64,000 nucleotides of DNA from Aurifilum marmelostoma (GCA_027559495.1 JAMXSV010000008.1:868001-932000); one strand, 5' to 3'; counted from the stretch's first letter, positions 33,766 to 46,392 are shown. The notes: a model not told the origin generated them from the letters alone. Numbers and translations are program-made.

Positions 33766-35692
33766 TCAAGCCAAGAAGCTGGCACCCACGCCTCTTCGGT
33801 CCTTTTTCAACGGCGAAAAGGACTTGCGCGGGAACGCTCCCCGCGCCAGAGAAGCTACCGGGCCCTTTCTTGCAGCCTTGATACCCATAGGCTTCCGCTT
33901 GGTCGTGGCGGCCGCAGCAGTAGGCACAGAGGGGTTTGCCTCACCTGCATCCTCATCCTTGTCAAACAGCGTCCCCTTGTTGCTGGCCCCAAGGAGCTTG
34001 CGCTTCTTCTTTTTGGGCTCCGGGTTCTGCGAGCTGGCATTCGACGTGTCTGCAGAGCTGGTGGCAGTCGACAGGGGCTTCTTGTTGGCGGCCGCGTCGT
34101 CTGCAGTGGCATTCTCCTTCTCAGTTGCCTCCGCCTCTTCAGTGATCTTGTCGAGTGTGGAAGCGCTATTGGTGGCCACGGTCTTGTTAGGCGAGGTTTC
34201 CGTCAAGGCCTGCTGCGCCTTGGGCCTGCCGCGGGCTTTCTTCTGGTCCGCTGCTGCCGGTTTGGACTTGGTCGCCTTGAGAGCCTTGGCCACGGATTTG
34301 GCGGGCTGCTTGTCGGCAATAGGCAATTCCTCAGCCGGCTCAGCCTCGGGCTCGATGATCGGCGCCGCGGGGTCGCCCTTGCCCTCGAGGATGGAAGGCT
34401 CTTCCGCTTCCTCTTCTATGGTCTCGCTTAGGGTGATGGTATTTGATTTGTTCAGGAAGGGCGTGATGGAGAATGTGGACTTCTCGCCGACCGTGGTGAG
34501 CTCAAGACCTGCTCTCTTCTTAAGAGGGCGCTTCGTCTTTCCCTCCAGGTGGCCGGGCGTGTCCAGCATCATGTCGTCCACGCTGATCTCGTTCACCCGC
34601 CGCTTCTTTCCGGCCTGGGTCTTGCTGACGGGCTTCTTTGCCTCATCGTCGGCTTTGATGGGTACGCTCGTCGTTGTCGTGCGGGCTTGTGCTAGTTCCG
34701 CCCGGGCTTCCTTGAGCTCTCCACGCGTCTCACGCAGTTTGCCCTTGAACTCCTCTATGCGTTGCGTCAGCATCTCAATCTGATCCCTTGAAGCAGCAGC
34801 CTCCTTTTCGCTAGTCCGCTGCGCCCGTTCAGCCTCGCGCCTCTCTGACGCTAGCTCCTGCTCCAGCTCCTTGACCTTTTTCTTCAGCTCCGTGTGTTCC
34901 TGGCCCTCACCGCTGTGCTGCGAGCGCTTGGCCTTCTGAGCCGCGCGCTTCTCGTCAGCCAGCTTCTGCTCGAGGTCGGCGACCTGCTGTCGAAGCTTGT
35001 CTTCTGCGCTGTTCTGGGCCTTGCTCTGGTCATTCCTAGCCCTCTGGGCAGCACTCTGTTCTGCTGCGAGCTTCTCCTCCAATTCGGTCACACGCAATCG
35101 GAGTTCATCTTCAACCTCGCGATCCTGGTCATCATTGCGCTGCAGTGCCTTTTGGGTGGCGCGTTTCTCGTTGGCAAGTTCGACTTCCAGAGTGTTGAGC
35201 TGGCGCTCGAGCGCCAGCTTCTCGGCCAAAACGTCTTTTTGGTGGGACAGTTGTGAGCGCAGGTGATCGATCTCGGGTTTCAGGACGGCCAATTCGCGAG
35301 AGAGAGCCAGCTTCTCTGCTAGGGTCTTGGCGGAATCCTCGGACATATTGCTCGCACATAGTAACTCAGCCTGCGAAGAGGTCAGAAAATGCTTCCTAGC
35401 TGGGGCACGTTAGGCCTAGGTGGAATTATCGCACCTTGAGTTCTGACTGTTGTCGCGTTTGCGACCGCAGTTGCGCCTCCTGGCTGATACACGTTTGATT
35501 CGCGCGATCAAGCTGGACATGTATCTCATCATACTGTTCCGACAGCTTGCTGATCTGGTCGGTCTTGTCTGTGACTTGATCCCGCAGCGCGGCCAACTCA
35601 TCCTGGAGGACCACAACGCGCACCTGCAGGCGTCGCGCCTCCTCGTCCTTGACCACGATATCTGTTTGGTGCATGGTATTTTGATATCCCAT
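33766..35692 (-). CDS. Long coiled-coil protein, probably nuclear
   Basis: Two exons are clear on the minus strand, 35692-35435 and 35370-33766, giving 620 residues from the Met at 35692. The frame remains open upstream to an acceptor before 35719 (residues RTHEIHILD), so a short 5' exon is likely missing, perhaps the ATG near 35808 (MDQEQARQ). Residues about 10-330 are a nearly continuous coiled coil (EIDHLRSQLSHQKDVLAEKL; many heptads with Leu, Glu, Lys, Arg). The C-terminal half is basic and low-complexity, with PLKKRAGLELTTVGEKSTF, SITPFLNKSNTITL, an AT-hook-like KKARGRPKAQ and KKKKRKLLGASNKG. This suggests a chromatin or spindle-pole/kinetochore structural role, but I cannot name an orthologue. 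Confidence 0.75.
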
Positions 35693-35719
35693 GTCTAATA
35701 TGTGAATCTCATGCGTTCT

Positions 35720-36423
35720 CTGATAATGGGAGCGACACTATGTTAGCAGACATTGGGGCTAATCACATTTCGCTGTTGTTGTAGTTTGACGTGCCTGTTC
35801 TTGGTCCATGTTTACATGGTCCGTTGCGACGCGACACTGTGCGAAAGCCCGGATGCCCATATGTATTGGATGTGTAAACGGCCAATAAGATTTCCGATCA
35901 GTAAAGTAAGAGTGGAAGATGAGCGAGGATATCTTTGGTCGTCTCGAGAGGGGAGATTTGTTGAGTCGGATGTACCTTAGTATTGCTTGGAGAAGAGAGG
36001 ATGCGGATGTGCGCTGAAGTTGGCAGGCGACAGATGGCGGCCGGGCACGAGCTCGAACGTTGGGTGCGGGAAAGACGCTCGGGCCACAATAACATACTTC
36101 CGTATTGGAACTAGTACATACCCCACCCACAAGATGGGGAACAGGGGTCACACCCTGCCCAGGGTTGACGTCTTAGCGTTGCGTGGCCCTAGCTCCAGAC
36201 AATCAGCTTGAGGCCAGCTGTTGATGGAAAGTTAACGACGACCACCATCTACAGCATCCACCACAACACCTCAGTCCTTCCTTTTCCCGACACAACAACT
36301 GCCACCATTCTGCAGCTGGTGTTGTCAGTTGGCAAACAAAGGCTGGTGCTCAATTGCATCCATTCTCTTGTCCCTTCTTTTCTATCCTGCCTCTTTGGGA
36401 ACTTCTTCCCCTTGTATCTCAAA
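35720..36423. other. Divergent promoter region between coiled-coil gene and OST3
   Basis: 700 bases between a minus-strand and a plus-strand gene. The left 100 bases may include the missing 5' exon of the coiled-coil gene. No other coding signal. Confidence 0.5.
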
Positions 36424-37600
36424 ATGCGCTGGTCCTCAATCCTCCTCCCCTTCTCCCTGCTCTTCTCTGGCAGCCTTGCCAAGCAAGACAGTGATCGGTT
36501 TGCCGAATTCCACACCAAAGCCCTGGCCTCCTCTCCTATCAAATTCAACGATGCCTCCTACAAAGAGATCACTGCTGCTCCACGCGACTACTCCTTTGCA
36601 GTCCTCTTGACTGCCATCGACCCTCGCTTTGGCTGTCAGATGTGCCGTGAATTCGGCCCCGAGTGGGACCTGCTCAGTAGCTCTTGGACTAAAGGTGATA
36701 AGGCTGGCGAGTCAAAGGTGATATTTGGTACATTGGACTTCAATGATGGTCGCGAGACCTTCATGTCGGTAAGTCAATGACCACAGGCTCCATTGCTCTG
36801 CTCAGGACCACAGCTCTAATACAAGTCTCCATTACAGCTCGGCCTCCAGACAGCTCCTGTCCTCCTCTACTTCCAGCCTACTGTTGGTGAATTCGCAGTA
36901 TCCAAATCCGATCCTCTGCGCTTCGACTTCTCTTCTGGGTGCGTGGTCCCGTCCATATACCTCCACATCCTCCCTAGACATCTTCTGACAAACAAAACAG
37001 GCAGCCTTCTGCTGAGTCTGTCCGCGATTGGATTGTTCGACACACCCCTGGCCGTCCTCACCCTGAGTTCAAGAGACCCACCAACTACTTTGGGGCCATT
37101 GTTGCAGTTGTTGTCCTCTCGTTCCTGGCAACACTGGCCTATGTTATCTGGCCCTTGGTCAACGAATACCTCTTCAACCGCAAGGTCATGATGCTCCTGA
37201 GCATTTCCTTCATCCTCCTGCAGGTGGGAGGCTTCATGTACAACAACATCCGCAATACCCCCTACGTCGGACAGGACGGTCGTGGCCATATCTCGTATTT
37301 TGCCGGGGGTTTCCAGAGCCAATTTGGAATGGAGTCTCAGATCATCTCGACCCTGTGTAGGTTACCCTTGACTGACCGTTGTCTTTTTGCGCCGAACTAA
37401 CATTGTGCTACACAGACGGCTTCCTCGCTCTCATGGCCATTGTTCTGGGCGACAGGATTCCCCGCTACGCTTCCAAGAACATGCAGCAGGTCGCTGTTAT
37501 CACTACTGGTGTTGCTATGCTACTGATCTACAGCTTCCTTCTCAGCATCTTCCGCATGAAGAATGGAGGCTATCCATTCTCGCTGCCGCCTTTCCTGTGA
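36424..37600 (+). CDS. OST3: Oligosaccharyltransferase subunit OST3/OST6 (thioredoxin-like)
   Basis: Four exons (36424-36768, 36838-36938, 37001-37356, 37416-37600) give 328 residues. A signal peptide (MRWSSILLPFSLLFSGSLA) precedes a lumenal thioredoxin-fold domain with the redox motif CQMC in DPRFGCQMCREFGPEW (about residues 75-80). Four C-terminal membrane helices follow: IVAVVVLSFLATLAYVIW, VMMLLSISFILLQVGGFMYN, the segment after YGFLALMAIVLGD, and VAVITTGVAMLLIYSFLL. The subunit sits in the ER membrane and holds substrate proteins by transient disulphides for N-glycosylation. One gene usually covers both OST3 and OST6 roles in filamentous fungi. The last intron is placed between IISTL and YGFLAL. 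Confidence 0.93.
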
Positions 37601-40600
37601 AGTCTTCGAGGTGGGTATCACGTGGGATAAGGTTCTCGCATCAGACAAGAGATGCGCTCAAATCATTACAGTCGGGCTGCGACCCGTGGGAAAGGGGAAA
37701 TCTCTGGAGCATTGTCGACGTCGTGTCGTTGCTGCTACTGCGGCTGGATATTATAAGACCTTTTGTTCGAGGCCTCTCGCCGGCATACACCAAGCAATGT
37801 CACTGTACAATAGAAGGGCAGGGTCCATATGTGGACATCACGGTACAAAAGTTCAACACATCTTTCTTCCCTACAGGAATATCCATGTCTACTTTATGCC
37901 AAGAACGTGTGTCTTGCCCAGCTGCCGTGTGCGTGCCTTGCATCATCTGATGACTATGGTGTTTCCGCGTGTCAAGGATTTTCAGTGTCACCTGATTTCG
38001 GTGCAAGTGCACGCATAGTCGCCTGAAGATGAGAAGCAGCGGAACTTGGTGATCTCAAAAGTCATTGTTTACTATTTAGTCCAGGCCTGCCCAGAGCATA
38101 AACTGCAAGTGATTCATACACCTCGCCCTGCCTTGCAGATCCAGGCAGTACAATTCAATGTATCCTCTGGTTGAGGCTTACCATTGTGACCCTGTGCAAC
38201 CAAGCTTGTGACCTTGCCGACCATCCTAGCCTACCAATATTGCGCGTACACCGCCTTGAAATATCTGATGCATAAATTTATCCCTTCTCGGAGGCTACCT
38301 TAACAAATCGAGCACTGAGACGGTGGCTAAATACCTTGTAAGGTGTGCAATGGTCTTGTCTTCATAGTGGTGAAACATGGTGACCAGCAGTGGTAGCGCT
38401 TTGATATGCTAGAAGAACAAATGCCATAGATAAAGAACTATAGAGAGGGACGGGGAGAGGGATGAAAACTTGGAGGCCATATATGAGATGTCTAGGGCCG
38501 GAGGGGAATGATGAGCCCAGATGTCACCAAAACAGAGGTCAGACGAGACTCGTTCTGACATTTGGTGTACGTATTTTGAATGGTGCTCATTGACCAAATA
38601 CCAAAGTCTGCGGAGTGCTGAATGCGACTATTCCCTATGACTGTGCTCTAGAATACCGTACGATCTGGTGATACCAATTTATGGGTTACTTCTTGTGCCT
38701 TGGATATATGATTATTGGATGGGAAACTTTCCTCGAGAACAGCCCTGGCCGCTTCAAGGAATATACGAATTGCGCATAGCTACTCCTTTCTCTAATCACT
38801 GCAAGCAAATGCGTGCCCACGAAGGTTCTTGTTAAGACAGTTGACTAAGTATCAAAACGCTATCAGGTCACTCAGCTTAGCTTCGACGATCTGTCGCCAT
38901 TATCATCTCCCAGGCACGTTCCGAAGACAGGGCGAGAGATTCTCACACCGTGTTGAGACATGTGTCTGACAAGGCTGATTCTTTTTTCAAGGCGGACGTC
39001 AAGATACAAGGAAGACCGGGGTATCAATCCAATGATATATGAGAACAAGCTGGAATTGATGAACCAAATGTTCTCATATGACCGTGTTTCGAGGTCATTG
39101 GACCACACAGCACCGAGCAAACAGAAGCGGTAAAGTCATGACAACATCCTGGCAAGTAAGGTCTCGCATGTGTTGCGGATTATCGGATGATTGAGGTCAA
39201 GACGAGCTTAGAGGCAGGCCAGATATTGTCTTGAGTAAGATGTGTAGGCCAGGCAGGGTATGACATGATTTCTCCACTCGAGACTGAGCCCTTGACCGCG
39301 CATGCGTCGGTATGAACCGACACGGTGTATACATCTATAGATAGAGGAGCGTAGATGGTATGGAAACAAGGTTTCAGGCAGCCCTGTTCTTGATATTTCT
39401 TGATTACTGGAAGACCTCACAAAGCTATGGTCTCCCATCTTCAGACGCAGCATCTAAGTTAAGCCCTACGTGTTTTCACAAGATTGTCTAGAAGCAGAAA
39501 CCCCCGGGCTCTAGGATACGGCACACTGGACAGATGTCTTGGGAAGTCGGTTGGCCCAAGTCATGAAAGGCCAATGGTGAGGACGAAGGATGTATGTTGG
39601 CGATCGTCCACCCACAAGACGTCGTCAACCTGAATCGACCGTGCGGAAGATATCCTACTACTGCTGCGCCATTCCGAATGCGCCGCGGGGCCCGCGTCGA
39701 CGACGGAGATGCCTCAGCCATTGAATGTAAATCACATGAAGCCATCAAATCCGCTACAGCCTCGCCGAGACAATATAGCCGTATCATGAGACGGCACCGG
39801 CAGACACACGCATCGTCGAGAGCCAGTCAAGTTCGAGATTTAGGGAAAGCCTCAACGCTAGCAGAGAAGAGCCGAGAGGGATGAAGGGAACGTGGAGGGT
39901 TGAACTCGGAGGGGGCCTTCGCATGCGGTCAGGTGGTGGATACTAGTGGGCCTCAGGGCAGGCGAGGAGGAGGGTCCGGCTTCCTGCAGTCGAGGGCCGA
40001 GTCTCTGTGAGGAACTCGCAGGCTACATGGCGGCATATGGAGATAGGGGTCCTTGCTCCTGCTGTCGATCACCCTCGCTGAGGGGCACTAGGAAGCTGAT
40101 GATCTGTCTACAAGGGGTGGCAAAAGTAGTTCCTGGCATAGATGTGTCGAGGACTCCTCGAATGATCAGACGGTTCGAGGAGGGTCGATCACGGTCCCCG
40201 GCTATCACTCCGATCGCCTCAGGAGACAGGAGCTGGATGAAAAAGTTCCGAGCTTATGTACATGGAGCAGAGAAGGAAGGTGATTTTCGACCGTCTCGTA
40301 TCTTCCGAAGGACTTTCCCACCGTCGTAATCGGAAGGTTAAGCCATTTCGTGATTCAATAGATTGGAAGCGAAACGGGAAGGGCTGGGGTTGTGGCTTGA
40401 TTTTTACAAGCCCGATAGCCTTGAGATGATGCCTTATTTGAGATGGGGGAGCTGACATTGCTTGCTCATCCTGCTGATGCTTTTTTGGGTGGCCTGAGTA
40501 ATGAGGTGCGTATTGCTATCTTCGGCCTGTAAGGTCGAAGTCCGAGCGGTGAAGTATTGCTATTTCCCACGCGCACTCGCTGCACATAGCCGGTGACCCA

Positions 40601-41187
40601 GAACGACAGCCATGATGTTTTCAAGTTACATTCACAATAATAGCTGCCGGAGACCCGGAGTATCGTTATGAAGGCAAGCTGGTGTAATTACAGAATGGAA
40701 CCCTGCCCTTGGCTGCACTTAGACTGGTTGTTCTGCGGCCCAAAAAAAAATGAGGCGAAAAACGAGGCGAGCCGCGTAATCCAATCAGCGCCTGGGAATC
40801 CGGACGCTCCAATCTCTTACCTTGAGAAGCTATAGGACATTCAGTGAACATCTCCAGCAGCTCAAGCCTGTATTGATTTCTAGCAGTGAAGATCCAGGGC
40901 GGCTCCCAAAGTACTGCTTTGAAATGGTTGCACAGTGTTAGTGCATGCAGGATGATCCCGAGCGGGATGACCGACCCGATTTTTGGCTTGCGACTATCGT
41001 ATCAAGACGACGTCCCATTGAGCTCGAATAGCAGGTAGAGAGAAAGCAAGACGCATATAAATAATCGGTACTGCCCTCGGTTCGTTATGCTCATAGGGAA
41101 GAAAGCTCTCCGTAGTCACGTATCGACGCCCCTCAGTCAACCCCGTTCTCCTTGAGAGTCCTCCTTGCGACCCGTAGCAGCGACGCG
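37601..41187. other. Gene-poor region, 3.6 kb
   Basis: No recognisable family in any frame. The first 500 bases are the 3' flank of OST3. An exon-like stretch on the plus strand at about 38990-39134 (open through MIYENKLELMNQMFSYDR to a stop) and an open frame at 39946-40329 rich in Arg/Ser could be relics or lineage-specific genes; I cannot support either. A TATAAATA at about 41056 probably belongs to the small gene starting at 41188. Confidence 0.4.
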
Positions 41188-41643
41188 ATGTCGTACTCAT
41201 CAATTCCTATGAACAAATACTGGATCCCCTCGCAGGACATCCATAAAAAGGTCATCACACAGGATCTTCAATACTACCTCGGACCCCAGGCAACGGTGCG
41301 CCCGTTCACCCGCGAGGTGTGTCCATATTCGTGCCAGACTCTTGCTCGAAGTCATCCCTGACCAGGCTTTCAAACCCAGGGGGGAGGATGGCTTCCTCAT
41401 CACCACACCTGGCCCTTGTTTATCAGATGTGAGACTCGCTCGATCCGAATCAACTCTGTCCTCGTTAACGTAGGTACCCAGGAGCAAATCAACGACATCT
41501 GCGAAAAGTCTCGTGACATGTGGGCATCGAAAGCTGCGGCTCGGACGACTGAGCCCGCGGATAAGACACTGAAGCGGCCACTTCATCAGCCTGTGGTCAT
41601 CGAGAAGGCAGGGTCACATAGCTCATCGAAGCACAGGAGGTAA
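41188..41643 (+). CDS. Conserved small fungal protein of unknown function
   Basis: Three short exons (41188-41316, 41366-41428, 41482-41643) give 117 residues: MSYSSIPMNKYWIPSQDIHK, VITQDLQYYLGPQATVRPFT, then GEDGFLITTPGPCLSD joined to EQINDICEKSRDMW and a C-terminal LKRPLHQPVVIEKAG. I recognise the YYLGP-ATVRP-TRE, EDG-LITTPGPCL-DEQI and KRPLHQPVV blocks from a widespread family of short ascomycete hypotheticals. The first intron is ambiguous: the stronger GTGTGT donor with the first acceptor inserts AFKPR; a donor two bases on and the next acceptor gives TREVGEDGF. A TATA-like element lies about 130 bases upstream. No function known to me. Confidence 0.75.
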
Positions 41644-42498
41644 TGCCAACCCCTGGGAGCTCAGACAGTAATCGAGGCAACCGCGATTCCTGGCGTTCAC
41701 CGGGTGTGCACGGAGAAGGTGTATGGAGTTTAGTCACTGCCCTTATTGGTGCAAACACCCGACGGTGGCTGGTCTGGATGAGTCCAGAAGCATGATGTTT
41801 CATTGAGGAACATGGCCATCAGCGCTTGCGTGGCCTAGAAAAAGAAATATTGGCTCTTTTGGTCTGTTTGGGGAAATGCGCGATGTCGTGGAGCCAGCAA
41901 AAGGCCGCGATCTGGCATGGGCCGCTCCAGCCGATAGTGGCTGCATCTATCCAATGTTGTGTTCGGCTGCAGCCAGCTGAGCCGAAAAAATTGGATCTGC
42001 AGGGCGAGATTGCATCGAATAATCGGCAGGCTCTTCTCCTTTTCTGATTCAATTTGCAATGGCCACCGTCCGCCGCCGCTCATTCGTGACACTTCATATG
42101 CGTCATGCACACATCTGACGACCAACGAGCGTAGCGCGATGAACGCCTTGCGCGAGCTGGTGACCCAAATGGGACGATGACCGCGGCCCCGCTCGATGCA
42201 GCGCGACCTTCTTGGACATTAGAAAGCTTTTGTTGGCCATGGTCGAAAGATCTGGCCAGGCCGGCGCGAAGCTCGGCAGCAGCAATGTACCGCTAACACC
42301 GAGAATCTGACCAACAGGCGTGAGGATGTTGTTACCATCATGATCCAGTCAAAGCAGCCAATCAAAAACCTTCTTTCTGCGGGCTTCTCTGTGCTCGTGG
42401 CGGGCAGGTTGCACTGGACGGCGACAGCAGTGCATGTCAGCGTCGCCCCGGAGCTCCAGGAAGGTTCGCCCATTTCACTCATTCAGGGTTTGTGAGAA
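41644..42498. other. Intergenic with an unexplained open frame
   Basis: 850 bases between the small gene and TEN1. The plus strand is open without ATG start from 42223 to a stop at 42493-42495 (90 codons), including DVVTIMIQSKQPIKNLLSAG and FSVLVAGRLHWTATAVHV. It could be the last exon of a small convergent gene, but no family is recognised and upstream exons could not be assigned. Confidence 0.35.
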
Positions 42499-43058
42499 TC
42501 AATTGCAAGTCGCTTTGGACTTCTCGCGCTTCGCATGAGGCTCGCCCGCAGTCGCCATGTCGCCCAGACAAGCCTCGTACCGTCCGACGTCTAGAGGCCC
42601 GGCAGACCAAAGCATGAGGGCCTGCACTTGGACAGTGGAGTTCTCTCTCTTGCGTTTGGAATGCCTATTGAGTGTTTCTGGCGGTGGCGAGGCAATGTAA
42701 CCAATCACATTCACCCACTGGCCGACTGATGTCTGCTCGTTGGTGAGCTTCTCCAGGACCAGACGCACGTCCACCAGTACCTTGACTTCAGAAGATCTGG
42801 GGTAATTGTTTTGCAGAATCAACGTTGCGGACGCAATCGAATATGAGGCCACGCTGAACTTAGTTAGCCAGAACGTTCACAGCCCATACTCCAGTGCCCT
42901 CGGCCGCGGGACAGGTGCTTGCAGACTCTGACTGCCGACGACCTTGTCTGAGACGGGATGCTGACATACCATCCTAGGAAACGAACCTTGTCCCCAGGAC
43001 CATAAGAAGGCAGAGATGACAAGAGAGTCAGTCTCGAAGGCAGAGGACCATGGGACAT
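42499..43058 (-). CDS. TEN1: CST complex subunit Ten1, telomere capping
   Basis: Two exons on the minus strand, 43058-42970 and 42853-42499, give 147 residues. The first exon reads MSHGPLPSRLTLLSSLPSYG and GDKVRFLG; splicing adds CVASYSIASATLILQNNYPR, then VKVLVDVRLVLEKLTNEQ and VGQWVNVIGYIAS. This is the OB-fold of fungal Ten1, which binds Stn1 in the CST complex and protects the single-stranded telomere end. The intron (116 nt, GTATGT donor, TTCAG acceptor) is supported by the restored GCVASYS junction. An alternative Met lies two codons upstream (43064). The C-terminus after EACLGDMATAG is short and basic. The gene is 810 bases from, and divergent to, SNF7. Confidence 0.85.
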
Positions 43059-43870
43059 TCTCAACGCCCACAGACGATAAAACTTGCGGGCAACTTCAAC
43101 GTGGCTCCCACATCCATGATAGGAGCCGAGTTCCGGGTGACGAGACTTGTGTGAGCATTCGAGAAATGATAGGAGAAGAAGAAAGGAGAATGTACAGGGC
43201 GAGGAGAGTGCTTTACCACACGTACGATGGGGGCGCTGGTGATGTGTGATGGATGTTGGTTGAGGTCATCACCACGGAGTTTCACTAGTCCAGCGACTGC
43301 CTTCAGCCTGCACTCAATCGGCTCAGGGCTGTTGTGACTTAGGTAAGCCATTGGTGGACTCAAGTCCCAGCGTCTGCTGACGGGTGTCAGACGCACGGAC
43401 CCAGTTGGCGGCCCCGTCTGGGTTGGGCCTAGCGCGTGGTGGGCATCACCCGGCCAGGTGCAAGGCCTGGCCAGTGACGAATTAAGCTTGCATCATATCT
43501 CGACAGCCGCTTCTGCAGGCTTCCACCAACATCCCGCAATTTCACTCGACTGCCCTGCGATCAACGCGAAGACGCCGACGACGACTGCGTCCTACCATAG
43601 CTCCCCACCTCTCTCATCCGAATAGCAACCATACACGAATCTCCCCGGGCACAGTACGCTGTGACATCGTCGTCCCTTTGGGCTTGTTGTTGTCATTGTC
43701 CAGATACCCCGCCGTTATCAGCACAAGAGCCTAACCGAAGACTACTTACGACGAGAGTCTTTCATATTCCATCTCGAACCACGCGATACGGATACAAGTC
43801 CATAGGAAACCACTCTCGACTACTCAGTGAAGTCGTTCTCCTTTTGTGCACACCAAACACCCAACACAAG
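43059..43870. other. Divergent promoter region between TEN1 and SNF7
   Basis: 810 bases shared by two divergently transcribed genes. No coding signal; the right 350 bases are pyrimidine-rich leader of SNF7. Confidence 0.5.
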
Positions 43871-44844
43871 ATGTCTGGCTGGGGCATGGGATGGTTTGGC
43901 GGCGGCTCTGCCCAGGCTAAGAAGAATGCGCCCAAGAATGCCATCCTGGGGCTGCGCTCCCAGCTCGACATGCTGCAGAAGCGCGAGAAGCATCTGCGGA
44001 ACCAGATGGACGAGCAGACCGCCCTGGCCCGGAAGTACGTCAGCTCGAACAACAATAATGGTGAGTCTGTCTAGCCTAGCATGATGAGCCCAGACCCCTT
44101 CTCCCACCAGCACCACCGTGGCAATGTGCTGGCGTGCGAGAACTGACCCGAGCTCCTCCATCCGCAACAGCCGCCAAAGCAGCCTTGAAGCGTAAGAAGG
44201 CACACGAGCACAGCCTTGAGCAGACCGAGGCACAGATCGGCACTCTGGAGCAGCAAATAAACGCGATCGAGTCGGCAAACATCAACAAGGAGACACTACT
44301 GGCGATGGAGAAGGCCAGCGACGCCATGAAGCAGATACACGGCAAGCTCACGCCTGAGAAGGTGGACGAGACTATGTATGCCAGCCACGCCCCCCCCCCC
44401 GGTTTTTTTTTTCTTTTTCTATTTTCTTTTTGTTTTGTTTTCGCTGCACACGGACAACGGCTAACATCATACTTTTTTTTTCTTTCTCTTTCTCTAGGGA
44501 TAAACTACGGGAGCAGAACGCGCTCAGCGAGGAGATTGTCAACGCCATCACGAGCAATCAGATCGGCGAGGCCATCGACGACGACGATTTAGAAGCGGAA
44601 CTGGACCAGCTGCAGCAAGAGCAACTGGACGAGCAGATGCTCAAGACTGGATCTGTACCGGTTTCGGACCAGATCAATCGCACACCTGCTGTGCCTGCAG
44701 GAGATAGTATGTTGCATCCTCGGAACCTCAACCATACCTATATGTGCTGACACGATCCAAATAGTCAAGGGAAAGACGCCTGTCGCGGTCGAGGACGACG
44801 AAGAGGAAGAGTTGCGCAAGCTGCAGGCCGAGATGGCCATGTAA
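43871..44844 (+). CDS. SNF7: ESCRT-III subunit Snf7/Vps32
   Basis: Four exons (43871-44060, 44171-44375, 44498-44706, 44765-44844) give 227 residues. MSGWGMGWFGGGSAQAKKNA is the membrane-binding N-terminus, followed by the basic helical hairpin ILGLRSQLDMLQKREKHLRN and AAKAALKRKKAHEHSLEQTE, then INKETLLAMEKASDAMK and an acidic C-terminal half with LEAELDQLQQEQLDEQMLK. The end EEELRKLQAEMAM is the MIM1-type tail bound by Vps4. The protein polymerises on endosomal membranes to form multivesicular bodies and also serves the PacC/Rim101 pH pathway in fungi. The second intron (44376-44497) contains a poly-C tract and long T runs. Confidence 0.96.
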
Positions 44845-46392
44845 TCCCAAAGCGGATTTGCGAAGGCATTTACAACCCACTGTCACGATCTTGCTGTCAA
44901 GGCAGATGGAGGCGGCAGGCTTTGGAATTCTGAGAACGGATAGATCTTTGGACTGGATATGCCAAGATGTGACTTCCTCAGCCGGGCTCCCTGTGGTACC
45001 GGTATTGGCGTCTGCAGGCCGCATGTCTACTTGCAAACGGAGAGCGGAGGGGAGCAATACCGCGGCTCACTGCCCTGTACAGATTCTTAAACCTGAGGTC
45101 CTGTCCGGCTTGTTCCCCTCTCCATCTTACTGAGCCGCGCTCCGCACCTCCACTTTCTGCCCATGGGCCGGTGTTCTCGCGGAAAGCCCCTTTTTGTGCA
45201 TACAAGATGATTAGAAATAGGCAGGCATGAGTGGTTTTCACATGGAATATGGCTGAACATCAGTAGCGATCTACTTTATACCATAGTATTGCTTCGGCTT
45301 GATCATTGAACTGGTAAACTTGACAAGAGTCTATTACGATATCCACAGGGTTCGGAGCCGATCTGGACGGTGACTCGTGATCTTGTACGCGGCTCACGGC
45401 CGAGGTTAAGCAGATCATTCAGACCGCCCTTTGAAATGTTGACTCCGGACGAAGTTGACAGTGGGTCTATGGATGGGGAGGGGGGTTACTTGTACACATC
45501 CCCTGTCCGATCACTCCATCTTTTCTCGTGCCACAAAGGCCCACCGAAAGAGAGTCAAGCGTGTACTGTCGCGTGTCGGTAACCATTGGGGAAATTTATT
45601 ATTAGGATTTTTGCGTTGCTGGATACTGAGGGAGGATCTGAATCGGGTCATGTGGTCTTATGTGTTGCCCCGTGTGTTGGTAAAGACATGTCTACTATGG
45701 TATATTGTGGTATGGTACTATACTACAGTACATGGTACTACGCCGAGCTGACTGACCCTGGGTCTGGAAGTTGTCGGGGACGAGGTATTGCACCAGCCCT
45801 AGTATGGCTAGCCTTGTATTCAGTGCCTGGTGCCTGCTTGCTACTATCAATGTACATAGTACGGCAGTACCTTCCCATGAAACACTACTCTTCAACCTCG
45901 ACTACATAGTACGCAATAGACTTGCAACCCTCCATTCTCCTGTCTTCGACAAGTGGTGATACAAACGGTTGTCGATGTTACAATGTCGGATTGGTAGTCT
46001 GCCTCCCTCTGGGCGGCTAAAATCATAGAGGTCTGACGGCACCTCGTCCGGCTGGCATCTCAACGACTCGGGGTATCTCGGCCCTCCTATCCTCAGCACG
46101 GGTCGATTGTACCTTGAGAGACCCTCGACATAGGACCTACGCAGCACCGACTAGCAGAAGCATGAGGACTGTCGTGGGGGGGGGGGCATCTCGATCCCCG
46201 ACATACTCTGGATATCACATTCAATATCGCCCCACGCGACGGGTGTACGGAACAAGGCGATGCGATGCGATGTGATGATGACTTGGCCGACCGAGCCACC
46301 GCGAACATGGCATCACTCTGGAGGATAGTGACTGGACCGATCTTCATCTTGGTTGACCCCTTTGGCGCCCATGTCTCCTCGTGTGTCTCTGA

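Noticed and set aside
33824..34783. Open frame of 319 codons opposite the coiled-coil gene
   Set aside because: Ala/Ser/Leu-rich shadow of the Lys/Glu/Ala-rich coding strand.
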